Assembly (NCBI GenBank): GCA_025200525.1
Contig: CM045758.1
Location: forward strand, 62,680,598 to 62,744,597
DNA length: 64,000 bases
Direction of reading: 5' to 3'
Origin: Camellia lanceoleosa
Taxonomy: Eukaryota > Streptophyta > Magnoliopsida > Ericales > Theaceae
Numbering within the stretch: the first letter of the stretch is position 1; every line of letters starts with the position of its first letter. Position numbers and translations under genes: made by a program. Below the pieces are notes generated by a model. That model was not told the DNA's origin. It did not search any database and saw only the letters and a program-made list of their open reading frames with translations. This document shows, piece by piece, positions 55,887-64,000 of this stretch.

Positions 55887-57095
55887 CTTTTTGTTTTTGT
55901 TTGTTTGAGTTTTTGGCCTATCAAAGGAGCATATATCCCTATACTTTTGAGGCTTGGTTCAGGCCTTTTTTTGTGACTTTTAGGACCTACCTTGACTCTT
56001 TCCATGGCTAGTTTGGTCATCTTTTGCATGCTTCTTATATGTGTAGTGTAATCCCATTTGTGGCTCATCAAAGTAGCATGTTTGCCTAGCTTATGTTGAG
56101 TCCATTTCAGCATGTTTTTGGTGATGTTTTTCCATGACATAACTCTGTCTAAAGTGGGTTTGGTCATCTTTTGCATGCTCCACATACTTGTAGAACAAAT
56201 CTTGCTTACTAGCCTTATGTGCATGTTGATTTGACTCATCATTCCAGGATATTTTGGCTTTGCTCTAGCATGATTTTATTCTTATTTTGGGTGGTTCTAG
56301 GACTATTTTGGGCTTCCATGGTCATATCACTCATGTTTTATATAACTATAGTGTAAATGCTTTGACTAGCCTTGGGTTTTGAGGCCCCTATCATGCCATA
56401 CATGTGATGTTTGCATGCTTTGCCATCATTTTGAATGTTATTTTAGTCCATGAAATGTGGTCATACACCTGCATTTGACATGCTTTAAATGCCTTGAAGA
56501 GTTTGTGTTTTATGCCTCATGAATAAATCATTGTGTATGCCATTAAGCCTAGGCCTTTGGGTCATCATATCAGTACATTTTTGGTCTTGTTATACCATGA
56601 TGTAACTCTGTTTTATGCTGTCCAAGTCATGCCATGTTTGGTTTTAATAGGTGTAATGTAATACCCCTTTTGTAGCCTTGCACGCTCTTTGTTTTTGACC
56701 TTTGTTCTAGCTTGTATTGGCTAGGTTCAAGCATGTTTTTAGTCTCACCTTGACCTGCCTTGGGACTGTTTTAGATGCCCTTAGTCCTTCGGGGGCTTGC
56801 CTTGCATGGCCATGGTTTAAGTCCCTTTGTTGGCTTGGTACTTTGAGCTTTCTTGCATGCTATGTTTGACTTGTTTGGGTGGTTTGGCATCACTCCTTGC
56901 ATGATTTTAGAGATTACCTCATTACCACATTATCATGATTATCACTCTTTCCTCATGTTCGAGAGTTGTGTCATTATGCTTTAATTCTTGGGCTAATGCA
57001 TTGTGCATGCATACCTTGCTTTTGTGCCCTCATTCCAACACTTATGGCCACTGATTTGGGCACAGCTGAGGTCTGTCCATTTTGGTTTAAGTCCA

Positions 57096-57240
57096 TCTTT
57101 GCATGTTGTTTCATGCTTGTCACCTTGCATGTTGTTGCATGCTTATCCATTTTGCATGTTGTTGCATGCTTGTTACATCACATGTTGTTGCATGATTGAT
57201 ACATTGTTGCATACTTGTTGCATGCCATGTTGTTTACATG
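57096..57240 (+). repeat. CATGC-rich tandem repeat in the solo LTR
   Basis: Four or more units of TTGCATGTTGTTGCATGCTT with spacers of about 10 bp. Confidence 0.8.
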
Positions 57241-59884
57241 TTTAGGTTACATTGCATTGAGTATGCCGTCATTTGCATTGTGCAAGCATTAGCATTGAAC
57301 ATGCCATTAGCCTTGTTAGGTTGTTCATATCGCATTACATGTTTGCATGTTTAAGTCATGTTGCATGTTTGCATGCTTGAGTTACTTCATGTTTGCCATG
57401 CTTGTATTGCATTGTTGTCTGGATTAAGTATTAATCTGAGCACGAGAAACGAGGGACATTTCATACTTCAAGTGATGAAACGTGCCTCAATTCTCGGTCG
57501 CCGACGCTCTTGATGATCCATGATAGAGTTCTAGGCACTTAAGTGTTTTTCTTGTGCATTCATTTCTCATTGATTTGCACAAGTTGGATCTTTGGTCATC
57601 ATGCATCGGGATGCGTGATTGATGATCATGGATCCAATTAAGCCTCACCCTTGATGTTTCGAGGTGATATGGGGTGGCATAGTGCGTACATATCCTTGGG
57701 AGACCCTCCATTTCCTTTGTTTTGTGCTCTACTACAGCTTGGTGTCCCAGCACATCAGTGGCCGGCAGTCCCTCATTCTTGGTCGGCAGTGCTCACTCTT
57801 GGTCGGCAGGATGGTCGGCAGTGGCTCCCCATGGCCGGCAGGCCACTGGTGTATTCCCCAAACTAGTTTTGGTAAGGTTCAGCAGGAATTACTTGAGGAC
57901 ACCCTGCAGACAGAGCCTCTTGAGAGCAATCGAAGCTTTTCGGGACGGGAACCGAGCATGCATCTCTAACTTCTTCAAGGCAGAGCTGAGGCGGCCTAGC
58001 AATCTCATTTTAATGCTTACTTGTTAGTTAGCTTTAATTTGCAATTTAATTAGTTAATGTGTTAATTAATTAAGTGTTGTAATAATTAGTTGTAGCTAGT
58101 TATTCATTCGGTTATGTAATAATTAATTAGCTTGTTAGTTAGTTAGTTAGGTGATTTGTATTATTTATTCGGACCCTCCGTCGAGAGGGCGAATTTTGTA
58201 ATAAGTGTGTGTGAGTGTGTGCATGTCTTCCAACCCCACGTCTTTCTCCCTTTTACTTACCCGCTTACAGTGCTTAGTTTTAGGGCATATTTTGTTTAGC
58301 ATACATTATGCTTCGCATGCGTGCATCCATTTATCTATATTGCATGCACTGGGCTCGGCGCATCATACTAACTGCATTGTACTTTCAATACATTACTTGA
58401 ATACGTGTTCAACAGCATGTTATCAAGTCGTATTTCATATGCCATCTTAAAATATCCAAGCCTATCTAGTTGCATTTTGCATATGCTGCATTAGCCATCT
58501 CAACATGAACTAGGATCATGCATTGATTTCTAACTAGTTCTTTATTTTGGCTCGGAGTACACTGTGAGTGTTTATGCTTTAGCATACTGCATGTGTGTGA
58601 GTGTTGCCATGATAGCATGCTTGCCATGAGGCTATTTGCTTATGTGATATAATTGCATGAATGCCTGTGGGTGAAGGTTGGATTACTTGAATTGGGACAA
58701 TTCATTGAAATCCATGTTTTAGCCTACTTGCGAGTAGTAAACTTCAAACTATTTTCAAGCAAACGGATATGCGATGCTTTGTTCCAAATTAGGCGATCTA
58801 GTCTATACTTGTGTGTTGTGCGCATCACAATAGTAATTCTAGCTAATAACCGGAATAAGAACGCATGTGTTTTCAAAAACAAGATATCATGCTTAGTACA
58901 GGCCGATCTTTGATCAGGCGAGCGGGGGTGCTCATAAATAACCTTCCCCAATCGTACCCAAGTTCCCGAGTCGAGGCAACTTTGGTGATGACGGACACGT
59001 GGCCTTAGGCAACGAGTCAGGGTTTCCTAAATTCCTCCAAAATAAAATATTTAGGTGGCGACTCTGTATCTGGCAAAGCAGTCCATGTTTGGCACTTCTT
59101 TCTTAAAAATCAATTTTCTAAAACGATTTGCTGAATTTGGACTCTTTGGTGATTTATCGGTCTTGCATTACACTTTGCGAGATCAGATTCAAAACCATGA
59201 CATTAAGTCCGAACTGTAGTAGCTCAGAACAAAACGAGATTCGTGCCTTCGCAAGAAGCGCGGATATTGGAGAGTTCCCGGGAGCGCGTCTACAGGTAGA
59301 TGGAACATCAGCATGTCTCCATCTCCCTCGGCCTTAAGGCCACGAGTCATAAGCAATCCATATCATAACGACCTCAGGCCCATCATTATTAATAGAACAA
59401 AATGACCTTAGGTCCATGTCAATGCCATTGTTTAATTATTTCCATCAAAACATAATTCACATAACGTACCCCATTGCAATAAACACAATTCATATTCAAC
59501 AAAAATAGATGAATCCTAGTACTACTCATCCCAAATGTGCCATTCACAATCATAATATATAACCCATAGCACAATGATTCCAACATGCCAAGTACAATCA
59601 AGGTATAATAATCCATAAGCAGAAATACATAAACAAATATATCATTACACTATTATTACTCACAGTGGTCTAGACGAGCAGCAGTCTCGTCCCGCAGGTG
59701 ACCTACACATAGCACATGTACACAACGGGTAAATAATGCATTCTTCCCTTCATTTATTATTTCTTTAATTTCTTTAATCACTTGTTCGATTCGTTTATTC
59801 TCTATTCGTTTTCAAGAATTTTAAAGGGATCAAACACACACATTAACAATTTCAGAGGGTCAAACAGGGAAAAAGAAGCTGATA

Positions 59885-60085
59885 GAATTTCTTCCCACTG
59901 GCCACACATGCGGGAGTCCCCTATCGCACGTGTAGGAAAGTGCGCCGCACGTGCGGCCCACGTGTTCTTTTATTGCAGAATGCCCCAATCCGTCTCCCAT
60001 GTTTTCCACACGTGCGGCTGTGAGCCCCACACGTGCGACTATGTATCCCGCACGTGCGGCCATGAGCCCCACACATGCGGTCGTT
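59885..60085. repeat. Array of CACGTG (G-box) palindromes in the gypsy-like LTR
   Basis: Six or seven units of CCCGCACGTGCGG type in 200 bp, two of them the exact 12-bp palindrome CCGCACGTGCGG (59945-59956, 60048-60059). The sister LTR has one at 43919-43930. G-box elements bind bZIP and bHLH factors in plants; here the link is only by sequence. Confidence 0.75.
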
Positions 60086-61575
60086 AGCTCTGTTTTAGCA
60101 GTCCGAAACTCCAACAATTTCCAGCTTCCAAAAGACAAAAGACATTCATATGGCTCAAGTCAAGCAAAATTCATTCCAAAACATAACATATGAGTATAAT
60201 AAATATGAAATTCAAACCCAATTAGATTATAACTCATCTTAATTGCGCATGTACAACTTAAATTGGCACTCCTCATTCATTTCCTTATCTTTTTATGGTC
60301 TACCAATACATATAACAACATACACAAGGACATACACAAACATATATACATACATGAGTGCAAGGCTTGCAACAATTAGAGATTAGAAGTGATTCCCACA
60401 CAAGACAACCTCAAAATGCTAGAATAGACCTTTAAATCATACAAATGTAAGAAATCTATACTCATCCCATGATATTTGGCCAAGTAAGATCATAACTCAA
60501 AAGCCCTAACTTCCATGGATGCCAAAACTTCATCTCAAGGCTTGATTCCAAAGAAAAATAGAAGAGTAAGAGTAATTTAGTTAATTTCCACTTACCTTGA
60601 GCTAAGTCTTTAAATTAATCCATCAATCCCCTCAATCTCAAAGCTTTTCTCCTTCCTCCCTCTCTTTTCTCTTCTTCCTTTCTCTTGGATGACTCTCTAG
60701 AATTTTCCACTCAAAAATATGAGAGGAAAATGAGTTATAAGGAAAACTTATATCACCTAGCTAGAATACTTGCCAAACAAGCCTTAACAAATCAGACTGG
60801 AACAATTTTCAATTAAACTTCCCAATTAGCTCTAAAAACTCCCCTGAACATATCCATGTACTCAATTTCAGTTCCTAAACTCATTACAGTCATTAATTTC
60901 AATTTCAAGTGTTAACTCTAGGAATTTTAGCCAAATAAAGCCAATTAATTCCTTACGAATCAAAATTTTACAAACCTTCATATTATATCCTAAAAATTAT
61001 GATAATCAACACTGTAAAGTCAATTTTGGTTTATCGCACCTCTAAGGCCCTCAATTTACAGTCCAAAGGTCACTATTTCAATAGATTGCTTCATAACCGA
61101 CAGATACAAATTTATAAACATGTAATTCACGCATTAAAACATGGAATTTCACATCAAGCACATAAGCATATATATAATCGCACATAAGATGAGGGAATTA
61201 AAGCATATAGAGCATTTGAAAGGTCGGGTTATTACACTCTTCCCCCCTTTTGGAAGTTTGGTCCCTCAAACTTACAATGGAACAAGATTAGAAATCTTAG
61301 TCATATGGCTTATCTAGTTCCGTCACGGATGTTCAAGTTCAGTCATTTAGAATTTGAAACCAACTCCATATAGTTACTCCATAGAATCATATGTAAAGTA
61401 AAATAAGGTTGTAGCAATCAAAATCATATATTTCCAATAGTCAACGTTTATAATCTCAAAGTTTCCTATCAATAAGTGACATAGCATCAATTTCCAAGTA
61501 CAGTGGCTTGGTAGTGGTCACTTTCTTAAGCACATACTACATCTCTTCCTGACGACGTTCATAACCAGATTCGGA

Positions 61576-62444
61576 TCAAGTCTTAACAATTATAATCCGA
61601 TCAACGGAAACAATCGTGAGCTTTTGGGTATTGGTCAAGTCTTTCCTTGTTATTATCCTTTCCTTGTTCGACCCACATGTGATTTCAACGAGGTGGCCAC
61701 TGCTTTGTGTGGTACGTCTCGTTCGTGGATCCAAGGCTCTTTGATCAAACAAAATAAGCTTCTTCCCCAGTTCCATTTACTCAATCTCATTGGTTGTGCC
61801 AATATCATCGTGACCACTCACAGCTCCGAAATAAAATCAAGAATAAGATTTTGTCCTTTATTGCATTGCTCACCACCATTCTATTGACCTTGCCACCCTA
61901 ATTATTCAAAAAATGGTTGCTGGTTTTGATCGCAATAACCTAGGTCTTCCTTATAGTTGCCTCATTAACGGCTTCTCACCAAGTTTGAGGTTCCTTCTTT
62001 TGATGAGGATGACTTTGCTTTTCCTACCCAACCATTCACCAAAAAGACTGTCTCTCAGAGTCAGTCTCATGTCAAAGGGGTCCCTTCTGAAGTGGGTAGT
62101 TCTGGTGTAGGTACAGGGGATGCTCCTTTGGCCGAGAAGGCCAAGTATGATGTTCTTCTGCCGGTGAAATTTGCCGGTGAGGGAGCACTTCCTCCAGTGC
62201 GTTCTATCGGAGGCCGCCCACGCCGATGCGATCCATGGTTTCACATTTTGATTGCTTGGAGGGCTAGATGGATATCTTTGAGGCCCAGCTTACTGATCTT
62301 GAGACTACCGTCGATGCCCGGCTTCCTACCTTGGAGGCCTCTTCCAGGCTCATTAAGAAGTTAGTTGCTCAGTCCTCCTTTCAACTTTCCCAAATCTTGT
62401 CCTTTCTTCAGATGCAACCACCTCCACAGCCACCAGCTCTGTGA
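61576..62444 (+). pseudogene. Copia B env-like ORF, second part with C-terminal coiled coil
   Basis: Frame pieces LGIGQVFPCYYPFLVRPTCD and FNEVATALCGTSRSW at 61620-61730, several stops, then a clean end: MDIFEAQLTDLETTVDARLP, TLEASSRLIKKLVAQSSFQL and SQILSFLQMQPPPQPPAL ending at 62444. The position before the polypurine tract and the terminal helix fit SIRE-type env-like proteins. No membrane segment or signal peptide is visible. The function of such ORFs is unproven. Confidence 0.65.
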
Positions 62445-62900
62445 TGCATGTTTTCTTGGCTAGTATATTCTTTACACAGTTTTTTCCCTTGTTTTTTGTT
62501 TCTTTGTCACTTGTGTTTTCCTCCTGGACAAAAAAAAAGGGAGTAGTTATTTTTGGAAAATATTTTTGGCTTGGGTTTGAGGGTTGTGTTGGGTTTTGGG
62601 CATAGATAAGTTTTGATGCATGAACATTGGGATTTGTTTGAAATAGATCTGGTTAGATATATATTGGGCTATTGTGCTTGTCTTATCTAGTCCCACAGTT
62701 TTGGTTTTTATGGTTGTTTCCACATGTGGATTGTTCAAAATGTTCCTACGTGTTTCATTTTCAAATTCAGCTCGTGTGGTTTTGCAGTGATTTTGCTGAT
62801 TTTTGTTTTCATTAATGTCAAGGCTTTTGCTTGTGTTAGTCAGTGTGTTTAGTCGTGTGTTTGATAGGAAAAATTGTTAGAAAAGTTTTGTCTGAGAATT
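62445..62900. other. Copia B 3' untranslated region, no gene seen
   Basis: T-rich, no ORF with support. Confidence 0.7.
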
Positions 62901-62915
62901 GACAAATGGGGAGAT
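62901..62915 (+). other. Polypurine tract of copia B
   Basis: GACAAATGGGGAGAT directly before the 3' LTR TGTTAGG, the usual copia arrangement. Confidence 0.88.
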
Positions 62916-63816
62916 TGTTAGGACCTTACTTATTGTCAATTCCATGAACAAACTTGGGTTTCATTGAGTTGTCTTTTTCTTATGTTTTTGGTCTTCTCGC
63001 TCGAGCGGGGAACGTGGCGCTCAAGCAGAGTTTCCACCATCGTAGTACTTTGGCTTGACTGAAAAAATACTGCGTGGTGTGATTTGACGCTCAAGCTTAA
63101 GTTCTTACACTTGAGTGTGAACCCTGGTTTGGAACACGCATTTTAGCATCCCCACTCGAGCATCCATTCCTACGCTCGAGCGGACCTCGCGATTTTAGCA
63201 GCTATAAAACCGCAGATTGCTCCAAATTTAGGGTACGTTTTTTAGATCTTCTTTAAGGGATTTAGGGTTTTCTTTTGGGGCTATTTTGTTGGTTTTCTTT
63301 GATGTTTTATTGAGTATTGAACTCATGTTTTGATAAGCACACATAATGGAGTTTGATTGTTTTTCTTTAAAAGTGTTCTTCTTCGATGGAATCTGAAGAT
63401 TCAAGCGCAGAGTTATCGAAGGAGTTTGATGCTATGTGCAATCGTTGATTCAACAATGGATGTTGTGGATTCAACATTAATCCAATTAATTCTGAGACGA
63501 AGGTTGCGGTGAAAGATTTACAGAGGTTGGAAGACAAATCGACAACATTTTGGTAATTTGTTTGGTATATTAGTAATCTTTCTTTCTTCAGTAGTGGATT
63601 AATTTGTGGTGTTTCGCCCGTGGTTTTTTAATCACAATTGGAGGTGTTTCAATAATGATTTTTTTCACGTAAAAACCCTTTGTGTCTATTTATTGTTTCT
63701 GAAACAACAATTTGAATCACTTTCGTACATGCTTGATGATTTAGATTATGAGTTTTAATTGGTTGGGAGTTTGCATAATTAAATCTTGATCTAGTCACGA
63801 ATCACTAGGTTTTCCA
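62916..63816 (+). repeat. 3' LTR of copia B (901 bp)
   Basis: Starts TGTTAGGACCTTAC and ends AGGTTTTCCA, followed by AAATC at 63817-63821. Carries the CTCGAG cluster and the TATA-like GCTATAAAACC (63200-63210). Confidence 0.94.
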
Positions 63817-63821
63817 AAATC

Positions 63822-63911
63822 TTTACAAAATAATAGGTCCTCCATTTTAGTTTTCTAAGTTACCCAGTTGCTTCCATTGAAGTTGGACATACGACCCACA
63901 TTCCTCTCCAT
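63822..63911 (-). pseudogene. Copia A gag N-terminus
   Basis: ATG at 63911 gives MERNVGRMSNFNGSNWVT, a TAG, then KTKMEDLLFCKD, the usual copia gag opening. The frame continues across copia B at 13846. Confidence 0.85.
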
Positions 63912-63948
63912 TGATTTACACGAGTAAATAAACCCAAATAAACTGTAA

Positions 63949-63960
63949 GCTCTAATACTA
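63949..63960 (-). other. Primer binding site of copia A, decayed
   Basis: Minus strand reads TAGTATTAGAGC; the intact site would be TGGTATCAGAGC, so two changes, both G-to-A or C-to-T. Confidence 0.75.
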
Positions 63961-63962
63961 GT

Positions 63963-64000
63963 TGTTAGGGAAAATAGATGATTTTTCACAAATAAATCAA
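63963..64000 (-). repeat. End of copia A 5' LTR
   Basis: Plus strand TGTTAGGGAAAATAG begins two bases after the primer site; the minus-strand LTR end reads TTTTCCCTAACA. The rest is beyond the window. Confidence 0.75.

Larger units (their letters stand above)
54921..59294 (+). mobile_element. Tat solo LTR, GCCGGCC subfamily (4.37 kb)
   Basis: Starts TGTAGACACCCC and ends GCGCGTCTACA, flanked by GGTAG on both sides (54916-54920, 59295-59299). Inserted in the gypsy-like LTR, whose sequence GGTAGATGGAACATC continues at 59295. It has GCCGGCC-type clusters at 55107-55217 and 57757-57848, hairpins at 55732-55886, a CATGC tandem block at 57096-57240 and the 54-bp palindrome near 57440. Confidence 0.94.
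54192..61575 (-). mobile_element. Gypsy-like LTR (TGTAATAACCC family) plus a short internal remnant, in the copia B env-like ORF
   Basis: The LTR spans 54192-61236 (about 2.67 kb without the Tat solo LTR and its duplication). On the minus strand it starts TGTAATAACCCGACC at 61236 and ends GGGTCGTGACA at 54192. Next to its start, 61237-61251 reversed reads CCAAAAGGGGGGAAGAG, a polypurine tract, so this is a 3' LTR with part of the internal region. The remnant to about 61575 has no clear domain, so the element is truncated. No clean 5-bp duplication was found. The lineage (possibly a Del/Tekay chromovirus) is a guess. Confidence 0.75.
13847..63816 (+). mobile_element. Copia B: complete but decayed SIRE/Maximus-like Ty1/copia element with env-like ORF
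   Basis: Both ends are in the window and flanked by the 5-bp duplication AAATC (13842-13846 and 63817-63821). Order: LTR, iMet primer site, gag, protease, integrase, RT, RNase H, env-like ORF, polypurine tract, LTR. Tat copy 2 interrupts it at 17397-49446 and a gypsy-like LTR complex at 54192-61575. Copia order (integrase before RT), a long gag and an env-like third ORF point to the SIRE/Maximus lineage; the lineage call is from memory. Without the insertions it is about 10.5 kb. Confidence 0.93.
13017..64000 (-). mobile_element. Copia A: oldest Ty1/copia element, disrupted by copia B and Tat copy 1
   Basis: Only 13017-13846 and 63822-64000 belong to this element; everything between is inserted. 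Its parts read continuously across the AAATC duplication: the gag word ending LLFCKD at 63822 continues as LYGPIKGDSDKLESM at 13846. Primer site and LTR start lie at the right edge. On the other side its protease is cut by Tat copy 1 at 13016/13017. Confidence 0.9.

Noticed and set aside
54181..61595. Long target duplication around the gypsy-like LTR (TTATAATACCGACCG versus TTATAATCCGATCA)
   Set aside because: The likeness is imperfect and far longer than 5 bp; may be chance, and the element is truncated on that side.

Overview
This window is plant (very probably eudicot) intergenic heterochromatin built almost entirely of nested LTR retrotransposons. I see no free-standing cellular gene, no tRNA or rRNA gene and no CRISPR array. 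The plant origin rests on a Ty1/copia element with a tRNA-iMet primer site and SIRE/Maximus-like domains, and on Ty3/gypsy elements of the Tat/Ogre type: a tRNA-Arg primer site, a second (archaeal-type) RNase H, LTRs over 4 kb, and plant-only passenger genes.

Layout by nesting. (1) Copia A lies on the minus strand. Its 5' LTR, primer site and gag start are at the right edge (63.82-64.0 kb), and its gag/protease remnant is at 13.0-13.85 kb. (2) Copia B (13847-63816, plus strand) is inserted in copia A gag with target duplication AAATC. It has two ~0.9 kb LTRs, gag, protease, integrase, RT, RNase H and an envelope-like ORF. (3) Tat copy 1 (<1-13016, minus strand) is inserted in the copia A protease. 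It runs off the left edge and has lost RT and RNase H. (4) Tat copy 2 (17397-49446, plus strand) is inserted in copia B downstream of the protease, with duplication CCACC. Without its own insertions it is about 25 kb. (5) Four LTR-only insertions are nested inside these: Tat solo LTRs at 20712-25210 and 54921-59294, and a second gypsy-like family (starts TGTAATAACCC) as solo LTRs at 3805-5369 and 42980-45264. A third copy of that family, an LTR plus a little internal sequence, sits at 54192-61575 in the copia B env-like ORF.

The most interesting content is in the Tat family. Downstream of pol, on the opposite strand, copy 2 carries two intron-containing passenger genes: a DUF7745-type gene (36427-35153) and a plant mobile domain gene (40307-37145). 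Copy 1 carries the same DUF7745 gene with the same intron (145 versus 143 bp). The segments upstream of these antisense genes carry clusters of a TGGTCGGCCGACCA-like palindrome that also sits upstream of the TATA-like box in the Tat LTR. Copia B shows a parallel case: a CGCTCGAGCG motif cluster occurs in its LTRs and again upstream of its env-like ORF. Four Tat LTR copies share an ordered set of hairpins whose stems change in a compensating way, which suggests a structured RNA in the LTR transcript.

All retrotransposon reading frames are broken, mostly by stops that fit C-to-T or G-to-A change of Trp, Gln or Arg codons. All coordinates and homologies were read by eye; no alignment or folding program was run.
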